From Marivita sp. S6314 (lineage in GTDB: Bacteria; Pseudomonadota; Alphaproteobacteria; Rhodobacterales; Rhodobacteraceae), in the NCBI RefSeq assembly GCF_023015985.1, contig NZ_JALKAO010000004.1, positions 1 to 64,000 of the forward strand: 64,000 nucleotides of DNA, read 5' to 3'. Both the position numbers and the translations under genes were made by a program. The notes beneath the pieces are model-generated. The model made no database searches. It saw nothing but the letters and a program-made list of their open reading frames with translations, and had not been told where the DNA came from. Every line of letters starts with the position of its first letter. The stretch's first letter is position 1. This document shows, piece after piece, positions 17,704 to 27,196 of this stretch.

Positions 17704-19394
17704 GTGAGATTGACCCCATTACCCTGTCGGTCCTCGCAGGCCGGATGGAGCAGATTGCCGATGAAATGGACGCGACATTGTTCCGTGCGGCCTTTAACCC
17801 GATCATCGCCGAAGCGCATGACGCAAGCCACGGGCTCTATCATGCGGTGTCGGGCGATACGCTGGTGCAGGGAAAATCGGGACTACCCATTTTCGTGGGT
17901 GTGATGTCTTTCGCGGTAAAAGCCGTGATTGAAAAAGCCGCCCGGGACGGTGACCTGGAAGACGGCGACATCTACATTTTCAATGATGCGCATATCGGCG
18001 GCACGCACCTGTCTGACATGCGCCTCGTGCGGCCCTATTTCCGCGATGGAACGTTGTTTTGCTATCTCGCTTCGGTCGGACACTGGCATGACGTGGGCGG
18101 CGCTGTGCCCGGCAACTATAATCCTGCGGCGACAGATGTGTTTCAGGAAGCGTTCAACCTGCCGCCTGTAAAACTTGCCCGAAAGGGCGAGATCAATCAG
18201 GACATTATCGACATCCTCCTTCGTAACACCCGTTTGCCACAATCGGCGATGGGGGATCTGAACGGCCAGCTTGGGGCGTTGGATCTGGGCGTCAAACGGA
18301 TGGACGAATTGCTGGATGAATATGGCGCCGACACGATCACCGCCGCGCTTGAGGCGCTCGGTCACCGGGCTGAAGCGTTGATGCGATCTGAACTCACCGA
18401 TCTGCCCGATGGCCGGTGGGAAGCGACGGATTATCTGGACAATGACGGGATCATTGACGCGCCGCTGAAGATCCAGATTGCGCTTGAGATCAAAGGCGAT
18501 GAGATGACGCTTGATTTCACGGGGTCGTCGCCGCAATGCGCAGGCCCCGTGAACATCGCATTGCCAACGACTGTGGCAACGGCCTATGTCGCGATCAAGC
18601 ACGTCTTTCCGGCGCTGCCCGCAAATGCAGGCGTGATGCGCCCGATCAATGTGATCGTCCCCGAAGGAAGCCTGCTTGCCGCGCAATTTCCAGCGCCGAC
18701 GGGCGGTTATACTGAAACCATTCTGCGGATGATCGATGTGGTCTTTTCGGCGTTTGCGCAGGCTGCGCCCGACCGCGTTGTCGCCAATGCTTATGGCACG
18801 ATTAACGCGCTCTCGATTGCGGGGACGAAAAAGAACGGGCAGCCATGGGTGATGTTTTCTTTCTATGGCGGGGGGCATGGCGGCTCGATCGAAACGGACG
18901 GGCTGAACCACGGCAATGCGCCCATTTCCACTGCGACAATCCCGCCGATGGAGATTCTGGAAGCCGCATATCCGGTGATGTTCCGCACATGGGCGTTGCG
19001 CCCGGATAGCGCCGGAGCGGGCGCGCATCGCGGCGGACTTGGTGCGATCTACGAGATCGAAGTGCTGGAGGAAAACGGTGCTGAGGCCTTCCTTTTTGGC
19101 GAGCGCGGGCGATTTGCGCCTAAAGGCATTGCAGGCGGCGGCGAGGCGGCCATGAACGTGTTCCAATATGAGCAGGATGACGGCTGGCACAGCCCGCAAC
19201 TGGCCTCGAAAATGCGCGGCATCAAACTCAAGGCGGGACAGGCTGTGCGTCTCGAAACGCCGGGAGGCGGCGGATATGGCGCGGCGGCTGAACGCAGCGT
19301 GGATGCCGTGGCCCTCGACGTGGCGCGCGGTCTGGTGAGCGAAGCCGAGGCGGACGCGATCTACGGCACCAAATGGCGGGAGGGCACGGCATGA
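17700..19394 (+). CDS. Hydantoinase B/oxoprolinase-family subunit (HyuB)
   Basis: The 564-residue subunit is of the HyuB family, recognised by MEQIADEMDATLFRAAFNPIIAE near the N-terminus, NDAHIGGTHLSDM, VGHWHDVGG and a C-terminal ETPGGGGYG motif. HyuA/HyuB enzymes use ATP to open cyclic amides (N-methylhydantoin, 5-oxoproline, caprolactam); relatives carboxylate ketones. The ATG at 17700 overlaps the upstream stop as ATGA, and the end overlaps hyuA the same way, so the arm is tightly coupled. The substrate is not predictable from sequence. Confidence 0.88.
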   Translation: MSEIDPITLSVLAGRMEQIADEMDATLFRAAFNPIIAEAHDASHGLYHAVSGDTLVQGKSGLPIFVGVMSFAVKAVIEKAARDGDLEDGDIYIFNDAHIGGTHLSDMRLVRPYFRDGTLFCYLASVGHWHDVGGAVPGNYNPAATDVFQEAFNLPPVKLARKGEINQDIIDILLRNTRLPQSAMGDLNGQLGALDLGVKRMDELLDEYGADTITAALEALGHRAEALMRSELTDLPDGRWEATDYLDNDGIIDAPLKIQIALEIKGDEMTLDFTGSSPQCAGPVNIALPTTVATAYVAIKHVFPALPANAGVMRPINVIVPEGSLLAAQFPAPTGGYTETILRMIDVVFSAFAQAAPDRVVANAYGTINALSIAGTKKNGQPWVMFSFYGGGHGGSIETDGLNHGNAPISTATIPPMEILEAAYPVMFRTWALRPDSAGAGAHRGGLGAIYEIEVLEENGAEAFLFGERGRFAPKGIAGGGEAAMNVFQYEQDDGWHSPQLASKMRGIKLKAGQAVRLETPGGGGYGAAAERSVDAVALDVARGLVSEAEADAIYGTKWREGTA

Positions 19395-21454
19395 GCAGCC
19401 GTATGATCGGTGTCGATGTTGGCGGCACCTTTACCGATGTCTTCGTTTTGAACGAGGCCGAGGGCACCGCCAGCGTTGCCAAGGTGCCGACGACGCGTCC
19501 CGACCAATCGAGCGGTTTTCTTGACGGGATTGGCTGCGAGGTGCAGGACCTGTCGGAAATCGCGGTCGTCGTGCATGGCACGACAGCCGGCACCAACGCC
19601 TTGTTGGAACGCAAGGGCGCAACGACGGGCGTGATCTGCACCGAAGGGTTGCGCGACGTGCTGGAGATGCGCCGACGCGATCGGCCGCGCACCTGGGGCC
19701 TGCGCGGAGATTTCGAACCGGTGGTGGACCGCCGCAACCGTCTCGAAGTGCCCGAGCGCACATTGGCCGATGGCACGATCCGCACGCCTGTGGATATTGA
19801 TGCCGTTCGCATGGCCGCCAAGACGTTGCAGGATCAGGGGTGCGAAGCCGTCGCAATCCTCTTTGCCAATTCCTATGCCAACACGGCCAACGAAGACGCC
19901 GCTGTCGCCGCGCTTCGCAAGGTCTGGCACAATGAGCACGTCTCGGCCTCGTCCGAGATTCTGCCCGAGATCCGTGAATTCGAACGCTTTTCGACCACTG
20001 CGCTGAACGCCTATTTACAGCCCGAAGTGTCTGGCTATCTGGGGCGGCTGGAAAACGCGCTCAAAGCAGGTGGGTTTGATGGCGAGTTTATGATCGTGCA
20101 ATCAAATGGGGGCGTGATGGCGGTCGACACCGCCTGCCGTTTGCCCGTGCGCACCGCGCTTTCCGGTCCTGCTGCCGGTGTCATTGCGGCGGGGTATATC
20201 GCGCAATCGTCGGGGTTTGAAAACATCATCACCGGCGATATGGGCGGAACAAGTTTTGACGTGTCCTTGATTGCCGAGGGGCAGTCGATGCTGTCGCCGC
20301 AGACGTCGATTGATTTCGGAATGGTCGTGCGCAACCCGATGATCGAAATCACCACAATTGGCGCTGGCGGTGGGTCCATTGCGTGGGTCGACAAGGGTGG
20401 GCTGCTCAATATCGGTCCGGAAAGTGCGGGCAGCAATCCGGGGCCGGTTGCCTACGGGCTTGGCAATACGCGTCCAACCGTGACGGACGCCAATGTCGTG
20501 CTGGGCCGGATTGATCCGGACAACCCAATCGGCGGCAAACTTGACCGGCTGGATCTGACCGCTGCAGGCCGCGCAATTGACGAGCATGTGGGCGCGCCAC
20601 TGGGACTTAGCACTGTCGAGGCTGCAGAGGCGATCCTCAGGGTCGCCAACAGCCGCATGGCCGGGGCGATCCGACTTGTCAGTATCGAACGCGGTTTTGA
20701 TCCCAAACGTTTTGCCTTTATGCCCTTTGGCGGCGGCGGCGCGCTTCATACCGGTGCTATGCTGGCCGAAGTGGGGATCGCGCGCGCCATTGTCCCGCGT
20801 TATCCTGGGGTCACCTCGGCGATGGGCTGTGTGATTGCCGATATGCGGCAGGATTTCGTGCAAACCATCAACTCGCTCGTCGACACGCTGGATGAGACGG
20901 CGTTGGGGACATTCATGCAAGCGCATGCCGATCAGGGCATGGCGCTTCTTGATGCCGCGCGCACCAAATTCGAAGCGCGTGAGCTGAGTTTTGAACTCGA
21001 CATGGCCTATATCGGGCAGACGCATACTGTTTCTGTGCCAGTGAGCGTGAAGACGTTGGACGGTAAGGTGACCGCCCCCACACGGGCCGAGATCGAAGAG
21101 GCGTTTGACACCGCCTATCGCGCCACCTTTGGCAGGCTTCTGCAGAACGGTGTGCGGCGCATTTTGAACCTGCGCAGCGCCGTGACCGGCAAACGCCCCA
21201 AATTCGACCTGAGTGCTCTGGCTCCAACCGAGGGCGGCTCACGCGACCCTATCGGCCAAAGACAGGTACATTTCGCTGATACATGGCATGACACGGCGAT
21301 TTATGACCGGCTTTCTTTGCCGGTGGGTGCTGTCATCAAAGGCCCCGCGATCCTGACACAGCCCGACACGACCGTTCTGATCGAGCCGCATTTGCGGGGC
21401 CGGGTCGACCCGTTCGGCAACACCATTATCGAAACCTCGGAGGATGTATCATGA
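19391..21454 (+). CDS. Hydantoinase A/oxoprolinase-family ATPase subunit (HyuA)
   Basis: The 687-residue subunit has an ASKHA-type nucleotide-binding N-terminus (GVDVGGTFTDVFVLNE), the VVVHGTTAGTNALLERKGA segment, TALSGPAAGVIAAGYIA and GDMGGTSFDVSLI, all hallmarks of HyuA. It forms the ATP-hydrolysing half of the HyuAB enzyme, which phosphorylates the ring carbonyl of a cyclic amide. It overlaps hyuB and the following hydrolase gene by ATGA. A C-terminal beta-rich domain follows, as in the family. Length is typical. Confidence 0.9.
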   Translation: MSSRMIGVDVGGTFTDVFVLNEAEGTASVAKVPTTRPDQSSGFLDGIGCEVQDLSEIAVVVHGTTAGTNALLERKGATTGVICTEGLRDVLEMRRRDRPRTWGLRGDFEPVVDRRNRLEVPERTLADGTIRTPVDIDAVRMAAKTLQDQGCEAVAILFANSYANTANEDAAVAALRKVWHNEHVSASSEILPEIREFERFSTTALNAYLQPEVSGYLGRLENALKAGGFDGEFMIVQSNGGVMAVDTACRLPVRTALSGPAAGVIAAGYIAQSSGFENIITGDMGGTSFDVSLIAEGQSMLSPQTSIDFGMVVRNPMIEITTIGAGGGSIAWVDKGGLLNIGPESAGSNPGPVAYGLGNTRPTVTDANVVLGRIDPDNPIGGKLDRLDLTAAGRAIDEHVGAPLGLSTVEAAEAILRVANSRMAGAIRLVSIERGFDPKRFAFMPFGGGGALHTGAMLAEVGIARAIVPRYPGVTSAMGCVIADMRQDFVQTINSLVDTLDETALGTFMQAHADQGMALLDAARTKFEARELSFELDMAYIGQTHTVSVPVSVKTLDGKVTAPTRAEIEEAFDTAYRATFGRLLQNGVRRILNLRSAVTGKRPKFDLSALAPTEGGSRDPIGQRQVHFADTWHDTAIYDRLSLPVGAVIKGPAILTQPDTTVLIEPHLRGRVDPFGNTIIETSEDVS

Positions 21455-22071
21455 GCAAGCCGGGCAAGTGGGATATCGCGCGCACGGCGCTTTTGACGAT
21501 TGATCTGCAAAACGATTTTATCCATCCGGACGGCGCGTATGGGCGCGCGGGCCAAGGCGCGGACAGCATCCTTGCCTTGCCGGATCGCATCGCCCCGCTG
21601 GCACGGGCCATTCAGGCCAAGGGCGGGCGTTATTTCTCGGCCCAGTTCACACTGGTGCCGGACAAGGACGGCGAACCGCTTATCGCGCCGCATCTGAAAG
21701 AACTGCGCCCGTTTCTTGGCAAAGGTGACTTCGCGCCCGGCAGCTTTGGGCACACGCTTGTGGATACGCTGCAGCCGGCGGATTTCGTGATTGAAAAGGT
21801 TGTCTATTCGGCCTTCTACCAGACTCGGCTGGAATACCTGATGCGCGCCGTCGGCATAGATCATCTGATCGTCGGCGGCATCGTGACCAACGGCGGTGTC
21901 GCCTCTACCTTGCGGGACGCGCATCTGCGCAACATCGAAACGGTCATGCTCACAGACGGTTGCGCGGCCTTCAAACAGGACGTGCATGACGCCACGCTCT
22001 TGTCATTGGGCACGATCACCCACCAGATGACCTGCGCCGAGGCGTTGGCTTTGATCAAGGGTGCATCATGA
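21451..22071 (+). CDS. Isochorismatase-fold hydrolase lacking the catalytic cysteine
   Basis: The 206-residue isochorismatase-superfamily protein has D18 (TIDLQNDF) and K116 (IEKVVYSAF) in their usual catalytic places. Where cysteine hydrolases have TN-x-C-V, this protein reads TNGGV, so G149 replaces the nucleophile. True isochorismatases of the PhzD type also have glycine here and act without a covalent cysteine. It may therefore hydrolyse a vinyl ether, or bind without amidase activity, and the common label of amidase is doubtful. It sits between hyuA and the lyase gene, with 4-base overlaps on both sides. Confidence 0.82.
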   Translation: MSKPGKWDIARTALLTIDLQNDFIHPDGAYGRAGQGADSILALPDRIAPLARAIQAKGGRYFSAQFTLVPDKDGEPLIAPHLKELRPFLGKGDFAPGSFGHTLVDTLQPADFVIEKVVYSAFYQTRLEYLMRAVGIDHLIVGGIVTNGGVASTLRDAHLRNIETVMLTDGCAAFKQDVHDATLLSLGTITHQMTCAEALALIKGAS

Positions 22072-22934
22072 GCTTGCGCGCGCGCCTACAGCAAAAAGAG
22101 ATCGTCATCGCCCCCGGTGTCTATGACGGGCTGACCGCCTCTCTGGCCGAAACGGCCGGGTTTCAGGCGCTGTATCTCAGCGGTGCAGCCGTCGCCTATA
22201 CGCGGCTCGGGCGCCCCGATATCGGCCTGACCACCGCGTCCGAGATGGCGGATACCATGACGTTGATTGCGGATCGCACGATGCTGCCTGTGATCATCGA
22301 CGCCGATACGGGCTTTGGCAACGCGCTCAACGCGCAGCGCACCATGCGTCTTTACGAGCGTGCAGGCGCGTCAGCCTTGCAGATGGAAGACCAGACCTAC
22401 CCCAAGCGCTGCGGGCACCTGGCGGACAAATCTCTGATCAGCGCTTCCGAAATGGTGGGCAAAATCGCGGCGATGGCCGATGCCCGCGCCTCGGATCAGA
22501 CGCTCATCATCGCGCGGACTGATGCGATTGCCGTCGAAGGGTTTTCAGCCGCCGAGGATCGCGCCGAGGCGTATCTTGAGGCGGGTGCGGATGTGCTCTT
22601 TGTCGAAGCCCCCCAGAATCGCGACCAGCTTGAAACAATCACCAAACGTTTTGCCGGACGTGTTCCGCTTCTGGCCAATATGGTGGAAGGCGGTGCCACG
22701 CCAGTCACTGGCGCGGATGATCTTGAAGGCCTCGGCTTTTCCATCGTCATTTTCCCCGGTGGCATCGTCCGCGCTTTGGCCCGCACTGCGCAGGATTATT
22801 ACCAAAGCCTTGCCCAGCACGGGTCAAACAAGCCCTTCGCTGACAGGATGTTCGATTTTGCGGGGCTCAACGGCATTATGGGAACCGAAGAGATGCTGAA
22901 AAAAGGGGCACGCTATGACGGTTCCGACAGTTGA
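22068..22934 (+). CDS. Isocitrate lyase/PEP mutase-family lyase (2,3-dimethylmalate or methylisocitrate lyase-like), island 1
   Basis: The 288-residue TIM-barrel protein has the catalytic loop KRCGH at residues 113-117, the Mg-binding DADTGFGN (D78, D80) and MEDQ (E107). The KxCGH loop cysteine marks C-C lyases of the family (isocitrate, methylisocitrate, dimethylmalate lyases) rather than phosphonate mutases. It would cleave a substituted malate to a 2-oxoacid and a short carboxylate. Together with the LeuCD-type hydro-lyase of the other arm it mirrors the dehydratase-lyase pair ending anaerobic nicotinate breakdown in Eubacterium barkeri. It overlaps the next gene by 20 bases. Confidence 0.85.
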   Translation: MSLRARLQQKEIVIAPGVYDGLTASLAETAGFQALYLSGAAVAYTRLGRPDIGLTTASEMADTMTLIADRTMLPVIIDADTGFGNALNAQRTMRLYERAGASALQMEDQTYPKRCGHLADKSLISASEMVGKIAAMADARASDQTLIIARTDAIAVEGFSAAEDRAEAYLEAGADVLFVEAPQNRDQLETITKRFAGRVPLLANMVEGGATPVTGADDLEGLGFSIVIFPGGIVRALARTAQDYYQSLAQHGSNKPFADRMFDFAGLNGIMGTEEMLKKGARYDGSDS

Positions 22935-24291
22935 GCGGCCGCCCGAGCGGTTCGATCTCTCAGTCGAAACCCTGATTGTCGGCGCCGGTGCCTGCGGGCT
23001 GATTGCCGCTTTGTCGGCGCAGGAAGCCGGGCAAAAGGTCTTGGTGATTGAGGCCGATGCCGTGCCCTCCGGCTCCACCGCTTTGTCGGCGGGATTGATC
23101 CCTGCGGCGGGAACCAGGCTGCAGCACGCGGCGGGCATAAAGGACAATCCCGCCCACTTTGCCGCCGATATTCAAACAAAGGCGCATGGCGAGAACGATC
23201 AGGCTTTGGTGGACCTTTTGGCACAGAATTCGGCCCCGGTGATCGACTGGCTGGTCGAGGTGCACGGTTTGCCGTTCTCGGTAGTGGATGATTTCGACTA
23301 TCCCGGTCATTCGGCCCGCCGGATGCACGGGCTTCCGACACGTTCAGGTGCAGAGCTTATCGACGCGCTGCGCAGCGCCGCTGAGCGGGCCGGGATCGAC
23401 ATCATCTGTGAACGCCGTGCAGAGACGCTTTTCTTTGAGGACGGGGGTGTCCACGGCATTGCCGTTCGACGCCCCGATGGAGGTGTGGAAACCATAAGGT
23501 GCCGTCGCCTGATCCTTGCCTGCAACGGCTATGGCGGCAACCGCGAACTGGTGGCGCGCCATATGCCCGAGATCGAAGATGGGCTTTGGTTCGGCCATGA
23601 TGGCAATCGCGGGGAGGCGGTGCAGTGGGCCGAACAGATCGGTGCAGCAACCGACCATCTTGGCGCTTACCAAGGTCATGGCAACGTGGCCCACCCGCAT
23701 GGCATCCTCATAACCTGGGCCACGATCACCGAAGGCGGGGTGCAAGTGAACCGGCAGGGCAAACGGTTCTGGAACGAGGCACAAGGCTATTCGGAGGCGG
23801 CGCGTGCGGTGCTGTCGCAACCGGGCGGCGAAGCTTTTGCCGTCTTCGATGCGCGCATCGCCGACATCGCCCGGCAATTCGAGGACTTCAAACGCGCCGA
23901 AGCCCAAGGTGCGATCAAGACGGCGACCACCCTGAACGACCTCGCGCTTGCGCTTGGACTGCCAGCGGACAAGTTCAAAAGGACCATCGCCGAGATCCCC
24001 AACCCTGGCAGAGATGACTTTGGCCGTGAGTTCGGCGCAACACGCCTTGCACCGCCATTTTGCGGCGTGCGGGTGACCGGTGCGCTTTTTCATACGCAAG
24101 GCGGTCTGAGAGTGGATGATATCGCACGGGTCGTCACGCGCGACGGCACGCCGATTGCAAATCTCTTCGCCGGTGGCGGCGCAGCCTGCGGTGTGTCGGG
24201 CCGCAAGGATAGCGGCTATCTGTCGGGAAACGGCTTGCTGGCCGCCGCTGTTTTGGGCCGGATCGCCGGAAAAGCCGCGTCCGTTGGGTGA
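22915..24291 (+). CDS. FAD-dependent oxidoreductase of the fumarate reductase/3-ketosteroid dehydrogenase type
   Basis: The 458-residue flavoprotein has an N-terminal dinucleotide motif (LIVGAGACGLIAAL, then VLVIEAD) and a C-terminal FAD contact (NLFAGGGAACGVSG...GYLSGNGLLAAAVLGRIAG). This is the FAD-binding-2 family, which includes fumarate reductases, tricarballylate dehydrogenase and ketosteroid dehydrogenases that insert or remove a C=C double bond next to a carbonyl. In the island it could dehydrogenate a saturated acid to the maleate-type substrate of the hydro-lyase. No signal peptide, so cytosolic. Last gene of the plus arm. Confidence 0.83.
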   Translation: MTVPTVERPPERFDLSVETLIVGAGACGLIAALSAQEAGQKVLVIEADAVPSGSTALSAGLIPAAGTRLQHAAGIKDNPAHFAADIQTKAHGENDQALVDLLAQNSAPVIDWLVEVHGLPFSVVDDFDYPGHSARRMHGLPTRSGAELIDALRSAAERAGIDIICERRAETLFFEDGGVHGIAVRRPDGGVETIRCRRLILACNGYGGNRELVARHMPEIEDGLWFGHDGNRGEAVQWAEQIGAATDHLGAYQGHGNVAHPHGILITWATITEGGVQVNRQGKRFWNEAQGYSEAARAVLSQPGGEAFAVFDARIADIARQFEDFKRAEAQGAIKTATTLNDLALALGLPADKFKRTIAEIPNPGRDDFGREFGATRLAPPFCGVRVTGALFHTQGGLRVDDIARVVTRDGTPIANLFAGGGAACGVSGRKDSGYLSGNGLLAAAVLGRIAGKAASVG

Positions 24292-24513
24292 TCCATGCGG
24301 ATGAACTCTAACGCAGTTGCAACTGGCTTGAGCGTAAACGCTGCTTGAACACACAAGCGAAAGTCCGTGCCCGATCCCACCATCGAAACCATCAGGCGGT
24401 GAGCGTGGGACCGGATTGGAGGCATGTGACGCCCGTCATCTTTGCGAGATCTGCAACGTCACCCGGGATTAAAATACTGAGGCCTTAATGCGCACGTGAC
24501 TGCGAGGTTCCCG

Positions 24514-25899
24514 CTAATGCGCTTGGTGGTGCACCGTCTGACGCCACACGGCCGCATAGTCTTGAAGCAGACGTTCGTCTTCTGCCCTGACCGTAATCGG
24601 ATGATCGGTGATCGGGCGGGCCTTTGTTTCGCCCAAAGCCAGCATCGCGGCACCTGAACTGGTTCCTGTTGTTCCCGATGACCGAAATACATCTGCGGCC
24701 ATCGCGACGCTTAACATTTGAAGGTAAAGGTGATTGCCGGCAAAGGGACCTTCTACGATGATGTGCCCGTCGTGGCCGATATTGGACAAGCATTCGGCCG
24801 TCACAAGAGCAAGGTAGAGGGCCACTGCGGCGCCGCGACGCCCTGTTCCCGTGTCCGGTTCTTCCCCGACCCAAGCGGAAACGCGTCCCTTGAACGGTCC
24901 GCTGTCCGGTGCAAGCGCGGGCAAAAGCATGACCCGGTTTGATAGCACAAAGTGCAGGTCTTCAGCAGTTGGCTCCGCAGAGATGCCGCCCGTGGCCAGA
25001 TCGTGTTCGCGCCCGCCCATGAAACGCGCGGACGGGGCAGGTTGCCCGAAGGCGGTGACATTGATCAAAGTATCCAGATGTGGATCAAGCTCAACCGGCT
25101 TTCCGCCAACGGACATTGCGATGACCCATGTTCCTGTCGAAATGACGCTGAAAGGCGGGTTTTCTGCCTGAACATAGGGCAGGAGGGATGCATTGGAATC
25201 GTGAATGCCACAATAGACGGGCGTTTCTGGCGGCAGGCCGGTGCGTTCGGCAACCAGAGGCAATAGAGGCCCGAGGACGTCGTGCGGCTTGCGAACAGCG
25301 GCGAGTTTTTCCGCAATTCCCAATCTTTCGACCAATGAGGAAAAGCGCCCGTCAGACGGAATCCACAGGTCTGTGTGGCATCCCAGAGATGTGACATCCG
25401 TGGCCATCACGCCCGTAAGCCGTGCGCCCCAGTATTGCGGGTAGGTGACAATCTGGGCGGTTCGCTCCTTGAGCGAAGCATCGCATTGAAATTGCCAGAA
25501 CAGTTGCGCGCCGATATTCAACCCGCCAGCAAGACGCGGCGATCCGGTTTCAGCAAACGGAGGGCGCATTTCGCTATATGCATCAAAGGCCTCATCAGGA
25601 CCGGAATGTTCGTAATCGAGGATCGGTGCCGCCAGCCCACCTTGCGCATCCAAAAGCGCAGCGCAGGCCCCATGGGTTGTGATCGAGATTGCGTCGATCC
25701 CGTGCTGTACGTGAAAATCGCATAGGCCGTCCAGTAGGAATTCCCAATGCCCCTCTACATCGAAATGCGGATAGGGCGGGCCCGGTAGAACCGTGTTGGG
25801 GCGTGTGATTACGGAAATCTCGGACAGGGACTGGCCGTCGACCAAGGCAAGTTTCGCATTGGTCTTTCCGATATCTATGACGGCGACGTGACGCGTCAT
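24514..25899 (-). CDS. rhaK: L-rhamnulokinase, FGGY family
   Basis: The 461-residue FGGY carbohydrate kinase has [17 protein letters not shown] at the N-terminus and [13 protein letters not shown] in the second domain. It phosphorylates rhamnulose before aldolase cleavage. The gene order rhaR-S-T-P-Q-U-K matches the Rhizobium leguminosarum rhamnose locus, where the kinase is also needed for transport. It is the last gene of the operon, with a 4-base overlap with rhaU. It lacks the N-terminal form of enteric RhaB, as expected for this alternative family. Confidence 0.88.
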   Translation of the reverse strand: MTRHVAVIDIGKTNAKLALVDGQSLSEISVITRPNTVLPGPPYPHFDVEGHWEFLLDGLCDFHVQHGIDAISITTHGACAALLDAQGGLAAPILDYEHSGPDEAFDAYSEMRPPFAETGSPRLAGGLNIGAQLFWQFQCDASLKERTAQIVTYPQYWGARLTGVMATDVTSLGCHTDLWIPSDGRFSSLVERLGIAEKLAAVRKPHDVLGPLLPLVAERTGLPPETPVYCGIHDSNASLLPYVQAENPPFSVISTGTWVIAMSVGGKPVELDPHLDTLINVTAFGQPAPSARFMGGREHDLATGGISAEPTAEDLHFVLSNRVMLLPALAPDSGPFKGRVSAWVGEEPDTGTGRRGAAVALYLALVTAECLSNIGHDGHIIVEGPFAGNHLYLQMLSVAMAADVFRSSGTTGTSSGAAMLALGETKARPITDHPITVRAEDERLLQDYAAVWRQTVHHQAH

Positions 25900-26210
25900 G
25901 GCATGTGAAACACGGTTTCAAGCGGTTTGACCACCGGTTCGTTGCTCGGATGAGTCTGCATGATGTCGGCCATGTGCGCCCACCATTTCTGCATCACCGG
26001 ATGATCGGGCAATGCGTCCATCCCGTGCCCGTCCCCGCGCCATAAAACGGCAAAAAGGATTTCGGTGTCTTCGTCCAGATGGATCGAATAGTCCGAGACG
26101 CCCGCCTGTTTCAGGAGCGTCACAAGCTCCGGCCAGATCTCGTCATGGCGCTTGATGTACTCCGCCCGGCAGCCGGGATTAAGATGCATCTTAAAAGCGT
26201 ATTTCTCCAT
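25896..26210 (-). CDS. rhaU: L-rhamnose mutarotase
   Basis: Small 104-residue RhaM/RhaU-family enzyme that interconverts the alpha and beta anomers of L-rhamnose. Tyr18 and His22, the residues used for catalysis in E. coli RhaM, are at the same positions, and the WW pair near residue 75-76 is present. The ATG at 26210 was chosen because it overlaps the rhaQ stop (TAATG) and gives the family N-terminus [10 protein letters not shown]. The end overlaps rhaK by 4 bases. Confidence 0.93.
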   Translation of the reverse strand: MEKYAFKMHLNPGCRAEYIKRHDEIWPELVTLLKQAGVSDYSIHLDEDTEILFAVLWRGDGHGMDALPDHPVMQKWWAHMADIMQTHPSNEPVVKPLETVFHMP

Positions 26211-27196
26211 TATCGGGCCCGCCACATGGACCAAAGGCGCGGCAGGGCGATCACGCCAATCAGCAGCGCACCGATCACGATGGACATCACGATACCCGGC
26301 ACGTTCAACAGGCCCAATCCGAAGGTAACCAGCCCCATGACAAAGGCTGCGATGACCACGCCGACAATCGTGCCTGATCCGCCAAGGATGCTGACCCCGC
26401 CCAGAACAACCATGGTGACAACCTCAAGCTCCCATCCGGTTGCGATGGAAGGCCGCGTCGAGCCCAGTCGCGCGGTCAGGCAGATGGCCGCCACGCCAGA
26501 CATCAGGCCGGTCAGAAGAAACAGGATGAACTTGACCCGTTGCACCCGAATGCCGGAAAACATTGCACCGGTGGCATTGTTGCCGATGGCATAGACCGAG
26601 CGTCCAAAGTTGGTCTTGTGCAGCAGCACGCCGTAGATCACCGCGATGATTGCAAACAGCACGAATTCGAACGAGATCACCCACCAGACATAGCCTTGAC
26701 CGAACCAAGAGAAACTCTCGGGGTAGCCCCGGAACGCCTGATCGCCCAGCACGATATAGCTGATGCCGCGGAACAGGCTCATGGTGCCAATGGTCACCAC
26801 GATCGAGGGCAACCCCATGCGGGTGACAAGCACCCCGTTGAACGCGCCGCACAGGAGGCCGACGCTCAGACCGATCAACACAAGGCCGGGCGTGCCAACG
26901 CCGATCTGCACGGCAGCGCCCATCGCCGTCGAGGCCAGCGCGATAATAGAGGCGACGGACAGGTCGATTTCACCAGAGATGATCAACAGCGCCATGGCGA
27001 AGGCGATCATTGCCTTTTCGGTGAAGTTGAACGTGGCATCGCTTAGGTTCCAGGCGTTCAGGAAATAGGGCGAGGCAAAGCTATTGGCGACGAAAATGCC
27101 GATGGCCACGAGCAAGAGTAGGGTCTCCCAGCTTTTCAGCCGTTGCTCCATCGGAGAGCGAAGACGGTCGGGGATCAGGCGGTCTGTGGTGCTCAT
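26210..27196 (-). CDS. rhaQ: Rhamnose ABC transporter permease RhaQ
   Basis: The 328-residue integral membrane permease is of the ribose/rhamnose (RbsC-like) family, with about ten hydrophobic segments and the conserved GxxxGxxNGxLV region ([19 protein letters not shown]). It pairs with RhaP as the channel of the sugar importer. The ATG at 27196 overlaps the rhaP stop as ATGA, although the frame stays open further upstream. It belongs to the operon rhaSTPQUK. Confidence 0.9.
   Translation of the reverse strand: MSTTDRLIPDRLRSPMEQRLKSWETLLLLVAIGIFVANSFASPYFLNAWNLSDATFNFTEKAMIAFAMALLIISGEIDLSVASIIALASTAMGAAVQIGVGTPGLVLIGLSVGLLCGAFNGVLVTRMGLPSIVVTIGTMSLFRGISYIVLGDQAFRGYPESFSWFGQGYVWWVISFEFVLFAIIAVIYGVLLHKTNFGRSVYAIGNNATGAMFSGIRVQRVKFILFLLTGLMSGVAAICLTARLGSTRPSIATGWELEVVTMVVLGGVSILGGSGTIVGVVIAAFVMGLVTFGLGLLNVPGIVMSIVIGALLIGVIALPRLWSMWRAR

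Noticed and set aside
17883-19199. 438-codon open frame antisense to hyuB
   Set aside because: No recognisable motif; HyuB on the other strand has full family features and operon overlaps.
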